A stretch of DNA of 64,000 nt from the NCBI RefSeq assembly GCF_000348745.1, contig NC_020812.1, positions 1,435,444 through 1,499,443 on the forward strand. The letters are read 5' to 3'. The notes under the pieces are model-generated. The model ran no database searches, was not told the origin of the DNA, and was given only the letters and a program-made list of their open reading frames with translations. Positions 46,734-55,615 of the stretch are shown here, piece after piece. Source of the stretch: Micavibrio aeruginosavorus EPB. Lineage in GTDB: Bacteria; Pseudomonadota; Alphaproteobacteria; Micavibrionales; Micavibrionaceae. The translations under genes and the position numbers were made by a program. Every line of letters starts with the position of its first letter. Position 1 is the stretch's first letter.

Positions 46734-47321
46734 TTGGGCGCGTTTCGGGAATTTCATCCTTCGCTGGATCATCTTCTGGTCCGTCCGGTTTTTATCACCG
46801 AGGCGGCCCCGATCCGCACGGCCCCCCGCCGCCTGAACCTGGCCTTTAACGGCGCCGCGTGGAACACGCACGGTTTCTTACAAGATCAAACCAACTGTTA
46901 CGCCTATGCCCTGAACTGCCCAGAGGCCGGATGGGCCATCCCCGGGCAACTGGCCGGACACAAACGCAACGCACCCGCGAATATGCACGTATCCGTTCGC
47001 ACCATTCGCAACCGTCTGGTAAAAGACGGGTTGATCGCGATCAGCGAACAACAGGCCCTGTCCGGAAAATTTCACGCCATTGCCGTCGTCATTACGCCGA
47101 ACCGCGATTGTCATTTTTACCGCCGCGACATTGATGGGACTTGGTCGGACAAAGGCGGACGCGACATGGCCGCCCGCAACCCCACCATCACCATTCCATC
47201 GCGCGACGCACTGAACCAGAAACATTTGAAATTTGGCGGATATTACGCCGTGCCGCCACACGGCATTCAATACCGCCCACGTTTGCGTATCCCTGAACCT
47301 TTATTACAGCTTTTCGGGTAA
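46734..47321 (+). CDS. NlpC/P60-like (papain-fold) putative cysteine hydrolase, copy 1
   Basis: A 195-aa protein from a TTG start 5 bases after GAGGAG. Candidate active-site segments are TNCYAYALN (Cys), FHAIAVVI (His) and the conserved CHFYRRDIDGTWSDKGG. The order Cys, then FH-Y-R-D-DGTWS-K-G, is typical of a group of NlpC/P60-related cell-wall hydrolase-like proteins. The middle MHVSVRTIRNRLVKDGLI is helical. No signal peptide is seen, so it is either cytoplasmic, an effector or exported another way. A paralogue follows 5 bases downstream. The family call is moderate and the activity is inferred. Confidence 0.7.
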   Translation: MGAFREFHPSLDHLLVRPVFITEAAPIRTAPRRLNLAFNGAAWNTHGFLQDQTNCYAYALNCPEAGWAIPGQLAGHKRNAPANMHVSVRTIRNRLVKDGLIAISEQQALSGKFHAIAVVITPNRDCHFYRRDIDGTWSDKGGRDMAARNPTITIPSRDALNQKHLKFGGYYAVPPHGIQYRPRLRIPEPLLQLFG

Positions 47322-47326
47322 CACAC

Positions 47327-47920
47327 ATGCCATATGATGGATATAACGACCGCGAACTGAACGATATGATCCGCCCGATCCACCATCTGGATTCGGATTT
47401 AACGAATGTGTGTTTCCCCACACCCCATCGCGCCTTTAACGGCGCCGCGTGGGTGGCCTATCCAAAACTGCAACAGAATACGAATTGTTATTGCTACGCG
47501 CTTGGCGTACCCGATATGGGCAACGCACAGCCCGGCGACCTGATTTATTCCGAGCCCAGCTATAGCGACGTTGGCGAAGGATTCACCATCTTTAATGAAG
47601 AAGATATCCGCGACCGCATCGCATCCGACGGATTGATTATGATTTCAGAAGAAGAAGCCCTGTCCGGCAACGTTCACGCCATTGCCATGACCGTGGCCAC
47701 AGATGATGATTTTCATTTCTTCCTGCGCGATGCGGACGGCACATGGTCGGATAAAATGGGGTGCAAGGCGGTACAGAAAAACCCGCACATCACCATTCCG
47801 TCCAAGCACGCCTTAACCGACCGCTACAGAAAATTCGCCGGGTATTATACGATTCCCGCGCAAGGAATTGATTACACGCCGCGCTTGTCGATACCGGCCC
47901 CGATTTTACGGTTGTTTTAG
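47327..47920 (+). CDS. NlpC/P60-like (papain-fold) putative cysteine hydrolase, copy 2
   Basis: A 197-aa paralogue of the preceding protein. Shared blocks are FNGAAW, TNCYCYALG (candidate nucleophile Cys), LSGNVHAIAM (candidate His), DFHFFLRDADGTWSDKMG, NPHITIPSKHAL and the C-terminal GIDYTPRLSIPAPILRLF. QPGDLIYSE after the cysteine motif is also typical of NlpC/P60 folds. The two copies are diverged overall but keep these blocks, which suggests both are under selection. The stop codon overlaps the convergent dapF stop by 4 bases. Confidence 0.7.
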   Translation: MPYDGYNDRELNDMIRPIHHLDSDLTNVCFPTPHRAFNGAAWVAYPKLQQNTNCYCYALGVPDMGNAQPGDLIYSEPSYSDVGEGFTIFNEEDIRDRIASDGLIMISEEEALSGNVHAIAMTVATDDDFHFFLRDADGTWSDKMGCKAVQKNPHITIPSKHALTDRYRKFAGYYTIPAQGIDYTPRLSIPAPILRLF

Positions 47921-48741
47921 GCCGCCATTTCGCCCGCAAACACATCCGTCGCGGCTCCGGTCATCAGGATATGACCGTCATCTTCGCGGATATGGAAGAA
48001 CAGCGACCCACCATCCAGCACGACCTCAACATCGCGCCCGATCAGACCACGGCGCAAGGCAGCGGCCGCCGTTGCGCACGCCCCGGACCCACAGGCCTGC
48101 GTCACACCCGTGCCGCGTTCCCATACACGCATGCGGATCTTGGTGGGGGAAATCACTTGCGCAAATTCAACGTTGGTTCGCTGCGGGAACATGGCGTGGC
48201 GCTCGACCGACGGGCCCAGATGTTCGATGCTCAATTCCTCGACATTGTTCACAAAGAACACACAGTGCGGGTTGCCCATGTTAATCGCCACCGGATCGGA
48301 CAGCGTATCGCCATCACCAATCCCCAGATGCAGCGTGTCACGTTCCTCCGATAACGGAATTTCATTCCATGCCGTGCGCGGCGCGCCCATATCCACGGTG
48401 ACCAGACCGCCATCGGCCATATGCGCGGGCAAAATGCCGGACACGGTTTCGATGACGCAAGCCCCCTTGCCGCTTTCATCCATCAGCACCTTGGCCACAC
48501 ACCGCGTACCATTGCCGCACGCCCCGGCCTCGGACCCATCGGGGTTATAGATGCGCATGAAAATATCGGTGCCCGGCGTTTTGGGCGACTCCATCACCAT
48601 CACCTGATCGCACCCGATCCCCCGGCGGCGATCCGCCAGCGTCCGCGCCAAATCCGGGCCAACAGTCATTTTCCCGTCCCGAACATCCAGAACGACAAAA
48701 TCATTACCCAGACCGTGCATTTTGCGGAATTTTAAAGCCAT
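47917..48741 (-). CDS. dapF: Diaminopimelate epimerase
   Basis: A 274-aa PLP-independent racemase that interconverts LL- and meso-diaminopimelate for lysine and peptidoglycan synthesis. The two catalytic cysteines are in GACGNGTRC and ACGSGACATAAA. It starts MALKFRKMHGLGNDFVVLD, the family start. It has the normal length. The usual neighbour mtaB is only about 1.8 kb away but separated by the NlpC/P60-like pair and a small gene. A diverged remnant of a dapF start lies at 49366-49413 behind the promoter-proximal end. Confidence 0.96.
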   Translation of the reverse strand: MALKFRKMHGLGNDFVVLDVRDGKMTVGPDLARTLADRRRGIGCDQVMVMESPKTPGTDIFMRIYNPDGSEAGACGNGTRCVAKVLMDESGKGACVIETVSGILPAHMADGGLVTVDMGAPRTAWNEIPLSEERDTLHLGIGDGDTLSDPVAINMGNPHCVFFVNNVEELSIEHLGPSVERHAMFPQRTNVEFAQVISPTKIRMRVWERGTGVTQACGSGACATAAAALRRGLIGRDVEVVLDGGSLFFHIREDDGHILMTGAATDVFAGEMAA

Positions 48742-48852
48742 GAAGGGACCCCGTGATTATTCAAAAGACTTCAAAGGTCATAGCACAAACAGACGGGGGA
48801 AAGGAAGGCGCCGCCTTATTGATATACCCTCCACATCTGGATATGATCCAGC

Positions 48853-49353
48853 ATGGAACTTTGGTCTATTTATTTAAAAATTTGGCATTGGGCATATCTT
48901 TTCAGCGTGCCGATCATTATTTTTTCGGCGGGCAAAGAATCGCCAGCATGGTTGAAATCAGGGCGCTTGCTATTTTCAATCGCCCTTTTACCTATCCTGA
49001 CAATTCCCGCTAATTACGCCAGAACGCAAACAACACAAAATTTCAGCAGCCACGATTACAATTGCTGGATTTACGATCTTTACGCGCTCCTCCTTATTGC
49101 AGGAATTTCTGTCATTTATACAGGCTGGTGGGAATTGGTATGGCGCATTTTGAACAAACAGATGCACTGGACCAGTAAAAATGACTTTACGCATAACATC
49201 ACCAGCAACATCGTAATTTTTATATCAGGCTTTATAACACTTAATTTTGCACTGATCGCGTTGGGTTATAAACACAGCGCCAATCTGGCGTTTGATGTTT
49301 TTTGGGCCATCCGAAAATTTATTTACTTTGAAATTGTACCCTCAGTTTGCTGA
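48853..49353 (+). CDS. Hypothetical membrane protein
   Basis: A 166-aa protein with four hydrophobic segments (about 10-25, 38-53, 75-95 and 120-140) and tryptophan- and tyrosine-rich interfaces. Codons are A/T-richer than in neighbouring housekeeping genes. No strong ribosome site precedes ATG 48853. It sits between dapF and a dapF remnant, consistent with an inserted segment. I do not recognise the family. Confidence 0.55.
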   Translation: MELWSIYLKIWHWAYLFSVPIIIFSAGKESPAWLKSGRLLFSIALLPILTIPANYARTQTTQNFSSHDYNCWIYDLYALLLIAGISVIYTGWWELVWRILNKQMHWTSKNDFTHNITSNIVIFISGFITLNFALIALGYKHSANLAFDVFWAIRKFIYFEIVPSVC

Positions 49354-49358
49354 TCTAA

Positions 49359-49413
49359 TCATGCCCGCACCAGATCAGGCCCCACGGTCACTTTACCGTC
49401 CCACACATCTATA
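49359..49413 (-). pseudogene. Remnant of a dapF 5' region
   Basis: On the minus strand this encodes DVWDGKVTVGPDLVRA then a stop. The intact dapF has DVRDGKMTVGPDLART near residue 20. The core 49366-49413 matches dapF at about 36 of 48 bases by eye, with most differences in third codon positions, so it is a diverged gene fragment rather than a fresh duplication. Confidence 0.65.
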
Positions 49414-49505
49414 TTGATGGGGGAGAGGAAGGTGCTGATCGATTTGCTGTTACGCACCTATATACACCTTCAGCCACACGCTGAATACTTGGCAGGCGCT
49501 TCACC

Positions 49506-49715
49506 ATGTCATCATCCGACAAGCCAAAGCTATTCTTCCAGATCAATGAAATTATGGCTGCTACGACATCGGCACGCACCTCGCCTTCGACAGAATCAAT
49601 CGCCACTTTTATCGCCTCGGCCTCAGACATATATGCAAAATCGATGGAAGCGGAGAAATCCGGCGAGACATTTGAGCAAACATTGAAAAAGATCGTCAAA
49701 AGGAAGCTAGAATGA
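49506..49715 (+). CDS. Possible small hypothetical protein
   Basis: A 69-aa frame, MSSSDKPKLFFQINEIMA onward, with a Lys/Glu-rich helical C-terminus (TLKKIVKRKLE). Its stop overlaps the convergent DUF3800 gene by 9 bases. No clear ribosome site. An antisense frame (49409-49699, minus, TTG start) is a competing reading of the same stretch, and only one is likely to be real. Confidence 0.35.
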   Translation: MSSSDKPKLFFQINEIMAATTSARTSPSTESIATFIASASDIYAKSMEAEKSGETFEQTLKKIVKRKLE

Positions 49716-50495
49716 CGCTGGCGGGTTTTCTTCCATATACCTCACCAAATTTCCTATGTTTTCGTCAGACATAAGAGCATTTAGTTCATTTAAAAAATAT
49801 GGAGCATTTAAATACATATACAAAGTATGTATGGGTTTTTTGATAACCCACGGGAATGGGTTATTTTTTCTTAAGTCTACTCCTTCAAGATGATATTTAC
49901 GCACCCATCCCGCATAAAGATCGGCGGCTTGTAGAGGTAAAACTTCGTGATCTTTTCTGAAACTTGGGACACCTCCCATTTTCTTTAAAAATTCTCCTGG
50001 AGCCGTATATTTTAAAAAATCGTAGCCGCTAAGAACCGCCATTGATTCCGTTTTTTCATCAAAGATCATATCTATTGGAGTGAATAAATTCAGGGTTTCT
50101 TGATTTTCAACAAGCGTCCTGACGATATTTTTAAAGGCGAAATGATAGGGATTCCGCATATTCCTTTTAATTCTAACGGGATCAAAAAATATATTGGGGA
50201 GGTCGAAATCATCTACGGTTTTTACCAATTCGCGCATATCCACTATGCAGTAGACCCCAGCATCAACGTATTGCTCTAGAATACGAAAATATCGCTCGCT
50301 TTTTTTAATGCTTTTTTTGGTCTTCAGCTTTCCGGCTTTATAAAGCTCTAGGCCATCTTCATCCAAAGCCTGCTGCCATTTCTCGGAAAACGCAGCCCAT
50401 TTTTCAGCCGTGGATACAAAGCCAGCCACCACAAAGGTCGTGGGCGGCGTATTGTGACTATCAGAGCTTTCATCAAAGAACGCCTGCAAAACCAT
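49707..50495 (-). CDS. DUF3800 domain-containing protein
   Basis: A 262-aa protein of the DUF3800 family, thought to have an RNase H-like fold. Typical blocks are LQAFFDESSDS at the N-terminus (acidic Asp-Glu pair), IDMIFDEKTES in the middle and EVLPLQAADLYAGWVRKYH near the C-terminus; together these supply the acidic residues expected for metal binding. It has many A/T-ending codons, unlike its neighbours, which suggests acquisition by transfer. DUF3800 genes are often found in accessory or defence-rich regions. ATG 50495 is chosen; the longer frame adds a basic, non-conserved stretch. Confidence 0.88.
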   Translation of the reverse strand: MVLQAFFDESSDSHNTPPTTFVVAGFVSTAEKWAAFSEKWQQALDEDGLELYKAGKLKTKKSIKKSERYFRILEQYVDAGVYCIVDMRELVKTVDDFDLPNIFFDPVRIKRNMRNPYHFAFKNIVRTLVENQETLNLFTPIDMIFDEKTESMAVLSGYDFLKYTAPGEFLKKMGGVPSFRKDHEVLPLQAADLYAGWVRKYHLEGVDLRKNNPFPWVIKKPIHTLYMYLNAPYFLNELNALMSDENIGNLVRYMEENPPASF

Positions 50496-50922
50496 AATGG
50501 CTTTTCTCTTTCCTTTTTTTAGGAAAGCCACTGACCAGTGACATGATCCTATCGGAAGCTGCGGATTTTTCCCAAATGTGGTTACAGGGATCAGAGGCTA
50601 CCATAATTCAGCATCCTTGGGTACGGGAAGCACAATAATAGGATAATATTCCTATACTTGGGCGCAATTGTCAAGCCCCACACCTCACCACCCGTCATAC
50701 CGGCGAAGGCCGGTATCCATAGGGTGCATTGCATGGACCCCGGCCTTCGCCGGGGTGACGAGGAAGAAATAGGGGTCAAAATCCTTGACATCCCACCCCC
50801 AACCCCTTAGTTTCCGGTCAAATTCTTCCGGTCACTGTAAGTTTTGCAGTGCCTACGGGTACACCGCAGTCGGCGAAATTACGCTCACTGCGGCCAAATT
50901 GTTTTGGGATTAAAGGCTACTG
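50496..50922. other. 427-base intergenic region with one repeat
   Basis: Holds the GTCAT-family double hairpin at 50693-50760 and an A/T-rich stretch at 50595-50660. The final 100 bases before ffh may hold its promoter, but no convincing -35/-10 pair is visible. No gene or recognised RNA is seen. Confidence 0.6.
50693..50760. repeat. Double-hairpin extragenic repeat (GTCAT family, copy 3)
   Basis: Left unit 50693-50720 (CGTCATACCGGCGAAGGCCG...) and right unit 50733-50760 are near-perfect inverted copies; each forms a CCGGC...GCCGG hairpin. Twelve bases separate them. Confidence 0.9.
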
Positions 50923-52401
50923 ATGTTTGAATCGCTTGGTGACAGGCTCGGGAAAGTGTTCGGCAAGCTGCGCGGTAAGGGCAGCTTGAACGAAACCGAC
51001 GTATCCGACGCGTTGCGCGAAATTCGCGTGGCGTTGCTGGAGGCTGACGTCGCCCTGCCCGTCGTCAAACAATTCGTTGAAACCGTGCGCGAACGCGCCG
51101 TCGGTCAAGAAGTCATCCGCTCCGTCACCCCGGCCCAGCAAGTTGTGAAGATCGTTCACGATGCGCTGGTCGATATGCTGGGCAGCGATACGACCGATCT
51201 GAATTTCGCCACGCCGCCTTGTGCCTATCTGATGGTGGGTTTGCAGGGTTCGGGTAAAACCACGACCTCTGCCAAGATCGGTAAATTCCTGACCGATAAA
51301 CAGCGCAAGAAAGTGCTGATGGCATCGCTGGACGTGTACCGTCCGGCGGCGCAGGAACAATTGGCCCAATTGGGTCGCCAGACGGGTGTGGCCACCCTGC
51401 CCGTTGTTGAAGGACAAAAGCCCGTCGACATCGCCCTGCGCGCCATGGATACCGCGCGCAAGGAAGGTTACGACGTTGTCATTCTGGACACCGCCGGCCG
51501 CCTGAGCATTGACGAAGCCATGATGGCCGAAGCCAAAGCCGTACGTGACACGATTGGCCCGGTGGAAACATTGCTGGTCGTCGATGCGATGACCGGGCAA
51601 GACGCGGTCAACACCGCATCCGCATTCGATGCACAGGTTGCCATTACGGGCATCGTGCTGACCCGTGTGGATGGTGACGCGCGCGGCGGTGCCGCTTTGT
51701 CGATGAAGGCCGTGACCGGCAAGCCGATCAAGTTGATTGGCGTTGGCGAAAAATGGGACGCGCTGGAACAATTCCACCCGGACCGGATCGCGGGCCGCAT
51801 TCTGGGCATGGGCGATGTTGTTTCGCTGGTAGAAAAAGCCGTCGAAACGATCGATCAGGAAGACGCCATGAAAATGGCGCAGAAATTCCAGAAGGGCGAT
51901 TTCGATTTCAACGACCTGCTGTCGCAAATGCGCCAGATGCAGAAGATGGGCGGTGTTTCCAGCCTCGTCAAAATGCTGCCCGGTCTGGGCCAAATGGCCA
52001 GCCAGCTGGAAAACGCCAATATTGATGATGGCGCGTTGAAGAAACAGGAAGCCATCATCCTGTCCATGACCCCGGCGGAACGATCCCGCCCGGAATTGCT
52101 GAACGGGTCGCGCAAGCGCCGCATCGCAACCGGGTCCGGCACCACGGTGCAGGACATCAACAAGCTGTATAAACAGCTGCAACAAATGCAAACCGTCATG
52201 AAGCGCATGAAGAAAATGGGCATGGGCAAAATGATGGGCATGATGAAGGGCATGATGGGCGAAAAAGACGCCGCCCTGATGACCGAGAATATGAAGAATT
52301 TGGACCCGTCTATGCTGAACAAGTTCGGCGGTTCCATGCCCGGCTTTGGTAACCCGGCCGACATACTGGGTTCCAATCCCTTCCTGAAAGGGAAGAAATA
52401 A
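50923..52401 (+). CDS. ffh: Signal recognition particle protein Ffh
   Basis: A 492-aa SRP54 homologue that binds 4.5S RNA and signal peptides of nascent membrane proteins and docks on FtsY. The N domain starts [20 protein letters not shown]. The G domain has [36 protein letters not shown] and [10 protein letters not shown]. The C-terminal M domain is methionine-rich ([18 protein letters not shown]) and includes the RNA-binding [14 protein letters not shown] region. It leads the ffh-rpsP-rimM-trmD cluster. The SRP RNA gene was not found in the window. Confidence 0.97.
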   Translation: MFESLGDRLGKVFGKLRGKGSLNETDVSDALREIRVALLEADVALPVVKQFVETVRERAVGQEVIRSVTPAQQVVKIVHDALVDMLGSDTTDLNFATPPCAYLMVGLQGSGKTTTSAKIGKFLTDKQRKKVLMASLDVYRPAAQEQLAQLGRQTGVATLPVVEGQKPVDIALRAMDTARKEGYDVVILDTAGRLSIDEAMMAEAKAVRDTIGPVETLLVVDAMTGQDAVNTASAFDAQVAITGIVLTRVDGDARGGAALSMKAVTGKPIKLIGVGEKWDALEQFHPDRIAGRILGMGDVVSLVEKAVETIDQEDAMKMAQKFQKGDFDFNDLLSQMRQMQKMGGVSSLVKMLPGLGQMASQLENANIDDGALKKQEAIILSMTPAERSRPELLNGSRKRRIATGSGTTVQDINKLYKQLQQMQTVMKRMKKMGMGKMMGMMKGMMGEKDAALMTENMKNLDPSMLNKFGGSMPGFGNPADILGSNPFLKGKK

Positions 52402-52448
52402 ATTTTAACCGACTACAAACTGAAGTAACGCCAAAAGGAGAAAGAACT

Positions 52449-52889
52449 ATGGCACTGAAAATTCGTATGGCCCGTGGTGGTCGCCGTCACCTGCCGTCCT
52501 ACAAAATCGTTGTGGCCGACAGCCGCGCCGCACGCGATGGCAAATTCATTGAGAAACTGGGCACCTACAACCCGTTGCTGCCGACCGACCACGCACAGCG
52601 TCTGGTTCTGAACACGGACCGGATCAAGCATTGGTTGGGTGAAGGCGCACAGCCGAGCGACCGCGTTGCACTGTTCCTGGGCAAAGCCGGCCTGATCGAC
52701 ATGCCGAAATGGAACGAATCCCCGAAGAAATCCGCTCCGAAAGCAAAAGCTCAAGAGCGCGTTCGTGAAAAAGAAGCCAAAGCTGCTGAAAAAGCTGAAG
52801 CTGAAGCCGCTGCAAAAGCAGAAGCTGAAGCTGCCGCTGCTGCTCCGAAAGAAGAAGCCGCCGCTGAAGAAGCTCCGGCTGCTGAGTAA
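52449..52889 (+). CDS. rpsP: 30S ribosomal protein S16
   Basis: Small-subunit ribosomal protein; the first 80 residues are the normal S16 domain ([20 protein letters not shown], then [20 protein letters not shown]). The remaining 65 residues are a low-complexity Ala/Lys/Glu extension common in alphaproteobacterial S16. AAGGAGAAAG precedes ATG 52449. It lies in the conserved rpsP-rimM-trmD order, 47 bases after ffh. A palindromic repeat separates it from rimM. Confidence 0.96.
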   Translation: MALKIRMARGGRRHLPSYKIVVADSRAARDGKFIEKLGTYNPLLPTDHAQRLVLNTDRIKHWLGEGAQPSDRVALFLGKAGLIDMPKWNESPKKSAPKAKAQERVREKEAKAAEKAEAEAAAKAEAEAAAAAPKEEAAAEEAPAAE

Positions 52890-52912
52890 TCTTTCGCGAC
52901 TTTCTCCTTCTT

Positions 52913-52960
52913 CCCTCACTCCAATACCCCTCTCCCACCGGGAGAGGGTTGGAGTGAGGG
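52913..52960. repeat. Palindromic repeat between rpsP and rimM
   Basis: CCCTCACTCC...CCTCTCCC, ACC loop, GGGAGAGG...GGAGTGAGGG: a long imperfect palindrome. A related-looking C/G-rich hairpin is at 61501-61522. It would lie in the shared mRNA and may tune rimM-trmD relative to rpsP expression. Confidence 0.75.
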
Positions 52961-52985
52961 GATGAAGGGACGCGATATATCAAAC

Positions 52986-53519
52986 ATGACAGACAAACGT
53001 ATCTGCATCGGTGAAATCACGACAGCCCACGGCATTCGCGGCCAGGTCCGCGTCCGTTGCTTTGGTGATGACCACGAGAGCCTGCAAAAATACGGTCCGC
53101 TTTACACATCCGAAACCGGGACCGAAACCGTTACCATCACGCTGCAATCCCCGAATAAAGGCGCATGGGTCGCCCGTGTCAAAACCAAAAACGGTGTGGT
53201 CGATGACCGCAACGTTGCGGAAACATTGCGTGGGACGATGCTCTGGATCGATCGATCCGCCCTGCCCGCCATTGAATCGGACGATGAATTTTATCACACA
53301 GATTTGATCGACATGAATGTGGTGGACGAAAACGGCAATGCCATTGGCACCGTTGCGGATGTCCAGAATTTTGGTGCCAGCGACTTGCTGGAAATCAAAC
53401 CGGTCGAGGGTGGCCCGACATTTTACGTGCCCTTCGCCGATGATTTTATCCATGACGTGGATATGGATGCCCGCCGCATCGTCGTTGAAATGGTCGAAGG
53501 ACTGCGCGGCGACAAATGA
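52986..53519 (+). CDS. rimM: Ribosome maturation factor RimM
   Basis: A 177-aa 16S rRNA processing factor that helps assemble the 30S head near S19. The N-terminal domain has ICIGEITTAHGIRGQVRVRC and the PRC-barrel-like C-terminal domain has DDEFYHTDLIDMNVVDENG and DLLEIKPVEGGPTFYVPFAD, the usual order. ATG 52986 fits the family; the frame upstream reads out of the repeat. The stop overlaps the trmD start by 4 bases (ATGA), indicating coupling. Confidence 0.94.
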   Translation: MTDKRICIGEITTAHGIRGQVRVRCFGDDHESLQKYGPLYTSETGTETVTITLQSPNKGAWVARVKTKNGVVDDRNVAETLRGTMLWIDRSALPAIESDDEFYHTDLIDMNVVDENGNAIGTVADVQNFGASDLLEIKPVEGGPTFYVPFADDFIHDVDMDARRIVVEMVEGLRGDK

Positions 53520-54235
53520 ACACAGCTCCCGCGCCATGGCACATCAATTTAATGACCCTGTTCCCGGACATGTTCCCGGGGCCGTTGGGGCAATCCTTAA
53601 GCGGGCGGGCGCTGGATAAAAAAATCTGGTCCTGGAACGCGATCAATATTCGCGATTTTGCCACCGACAATCACAAAACCGTTGACGACACGCCCTTTGG
53701 CGGCGGGGCCGGCATGGTCATGCGTGCGGATATTCTGGAACGCGCGTTCCTGTCCATTCCCAATCCCGGAAAACGCATTTACATGAGTCCGCGCGGCCGC
53801 GTTTTAAACCAACGCATGGCCGAAGACTTCATCACCGCGCCGTCCCTGACCATCCTGTGCGGACGGTATGAGGGCGTGGATCAACGCTTCCTCGACGCCT
53901 ATGATTTTGAAGAAGTCAGCATTGGCGATTACGTTTTATCCGGCGGTGAACCGGCGGCGATGATTTTGATGGATGCGTGCATCCGCCTGTTGCCCGGCGT
54001 GATGGGCAATGTTGAAACAGCGGGCGAAGAAAGCTTCGCCGAATCCACGGGCGGATTGTTGGAATACCCGCATTACACCCGTCCCGCAACATGGACGACA
54101 GCCGATGGCCGCGCGTTGGATGTGCCCGACATCCTGACCAGCGGGAACCATGGCAAGGTGGCCCAATGGCGCCGCGATCAAGCCCTTGCCCTGACCCGCG
54201 AACGCCGCCCCGATCTCCTGAAAAACAACGATTAA
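53516..54235 (+). CDS. trmD: tRNA (guanine-N1)-methyltransferase TrmD
   Basis: A 239-aa SPOUT methyltransferase that makes m1G37 in tRNAs with a G at 36, preventing +1 frameshifts. The trefoil-knot SAM site is visible in LTILCGRYEGVDQRFLDAYD, EEVSIGDYVLSGGEPAAM and the LLEYPHYTRPATW segment; DDTPFGGGAGMVM is also conserved. It is translationally coupled to rimM. The usual next gene rplS is 800 bases away because an opposite-strand gene intervenes and overlaps the trmD stop by 4 bases. Confidence 0.97.
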   Translation: MNTAPAPWHINLMTLFPDMFPGPLGQSLSGRALDKKIWSWNAINIRDFATDNHKTVDDTPFGGGAGMVMRADILERAFLSIPNPGKRIYMSPRGRVLNQRMAEDFITAPSLTILCGRYEGVDQRFLDAYDFEEVSIGDYVLSGGEPAAMILMDACIRLLPGVMGNVETAGEESFAESTGGLLEYPHYTRPATWTTADGRALDVPDILTSGNHGKVAQWRRDQALALTRERRPDLLKNND

Positions 54236-54750
54236 GGCTTCGGTTTCAGCCGTTGCGCCAACGCCCGCATATCCGATGCCGCCGCACGGTGTGATGCCGC
54301 CGCATCCTTTAACGGATCATACGCTTTCATCCACATCGCCGTCTTGGCATGGCATTCCGCCCCGAACGATGCATAGCCGTGCAAGCGTTCACGCGTCATG
54401 GATTCCACCGCAACCCCGGCGGACGTTTGATCCGCGGTATTGTCCCTGGCCCAACCAGAGGCTTCGAAAACCAAAAATGCCTTGAACAGCGCCTGCTTCT
54501 TACAATCAGCATCCAGCCGGCGTTTATATTCGAGCGCTTGCAGGTTTTTCGGGTTTACGGCACCCGTCACCCCGTCCATCACGGTCTTCAGTGTGGACTG
54601 CCCGGATTGCAGGGCGTTGAAACATTGGAGCAGATCGGCCCGGCCATCGGCCTTCTGGCAAGGGTCATCGCCCGCTGCGGCGGGTTGTGCGGCAAAGACG
54701 GCGCCAGCCATCGCAAAAGTCAGCCCCAGAGCGATCAGGCCCTTTTTCAT
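54232..54750 (-). CDS. Exported protein of unknown function
   Basis: A 172-aa protein with a signal peptide (MKKGLIALGLTFAMAGAVFA). The mature part has cysteines in DDPCQKAD, LLQCFNAL, DADCKKQ and GAECHAKT and is mostly helical and soluble. ATG 54750 is preferred; 54762 is an alternative. It lies on the opposite strand between trmD and rplS. I do not recognise the family. Confidence 0.7.
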   Translation of the reverse strand: MKKGLIALGLTFAMAGAVFAAQPAAAGDDPCQKADGRADLLQCFNALQSGQSTLKTVMDGVTGAVNPKNLQALEYKRRLDADCKKQALFKAFLVFEASGWARDNTADQTSAGVAVESMTRERLHGYASFGAECHAKTAMWMKAYDPLKDAAASHRAAASDMRALAQRLKPKP

Positions 54751-55035
54751 ATTATTTCCCATAATTCGACCCCATTGTTTTCGTTTTTTATATGTTAAGC
54801 CCAAACCCTAGCCCGCCACCCCCGCCTTTTCAAGGAACCGCCCCGTTCTGCCCGGAACTATCTGCGCGGCGGCGCAAAAAAGTGCCTGAAAAGCCACGGT
54901 TTCCCTTGCAACAGCCCCATAAAATCTGTAAAAACCCGCCTTGAGTAAACCCATGAAAACGACAAGTGGGCCGCCGTCAGGTTTGTGTCTGGCGATATCG
55001 GGCCCCGATAAGGGTCAATTGAAAGGAACGAAACG

Positions 55036-55533
55036 ATGAATATCCTGCAGAAATTTGAAGCCAAACACTTGGCTCAGCTGAAAGCAAACAGCAAAGCAAT
55101 TCCGGCATTTTCCCCGGGCGACACCGTAAAAGTAAACATGAAGATCAGCGAAGGCACCGGTAAAGATGCCCGCGAGCGTATTCAGGCTTACGAAGGTGTT
55201 TGCATCGCCCGTAAAGGCACAGGCAGCGACGCCAACTCCAGCTTCACCGTTCGCAAGATCAGCTATGGCGAAGGTGTAGAGCGCGTATTCCCGCTGTTCA
55301 GCCCGCGTATCGACAGCATCGAACTGGTCCGTCGTGGTTCCGTTCGTCGCGCGAAACTGTACTATCTGCGTGACCGTCAGGGTAAATCCGCTCGTATCGC
55401 CGAGCGCACCACCGGCCACAGCCTGGTTGAGGACGAAGCAACATTGGCCGCCGCAACGGAAGCCAAAGCCGCTAAGAAGTCCAACAAGAAAACCAAAGCG
55501 GAAAAAGACGCCCGCAAAGCCGCAAAGAAATAA
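55036..55533 (+). CDS. rplS: 50S ribosomal protein L19
   Basis: Large-subunit protein at the 30S interface. The L19 core (residues 1-120) has [54 protein letters not shown] and [20 protein letters not shown]. The last 40 residues are an Ala/Lys-rich extension. GAAAGGAACG lies upstream of ATG 55036. Separation from trmD means it needs its own promoter, which should lie in 54805-55030. A terminator follows. Confidence 0.97.
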   Translation: MNILQKFEAKHLAQLKANSKAIPAFSPGDTVKVNMKISEGTGKDARERIQAYEGVCIARKGTGSDANSSFTVRKISYGEGVERVFPLFSPRIDSIELVRRGSVRRAKLYYLRDRQGKSARIAERTTGHSLVEDEATLAAATEAKAAKKSNKKTKAEKDARKAAKK

Positions 55534-55556
55534 TCTTCGGCTTTATGCACGAATAC

Positions 55557-55590
55557 AAAAAGGCGCGAGGGTTATCCTTCGCGCCTTTTT
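55557..55590 (+). terminator. Intrinsic terminator of rplS
   Basis: AAAAAGGCGCGA...TCGCGCCTTTTT hairpin with a GG/CC extension and T-run. Confidence 0.9.
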
Positions 55591-55615
55591 CGTTTCATCT
55601 TTTCGCTATATCAGC

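Noticed and set aside
49409-49699. 96-aa minus-strand reading frame
   Set aside because: TTG start, no ribosome site, and it competes with a plus-strand ATG frame; neither is strong, so only the plus-strand one is listed, at low confidence.
50800-50922. Possible SRP RNA gene upstream of ffh
   Set aside because: The conserved SRP domain IV sequence and loop could not be found.
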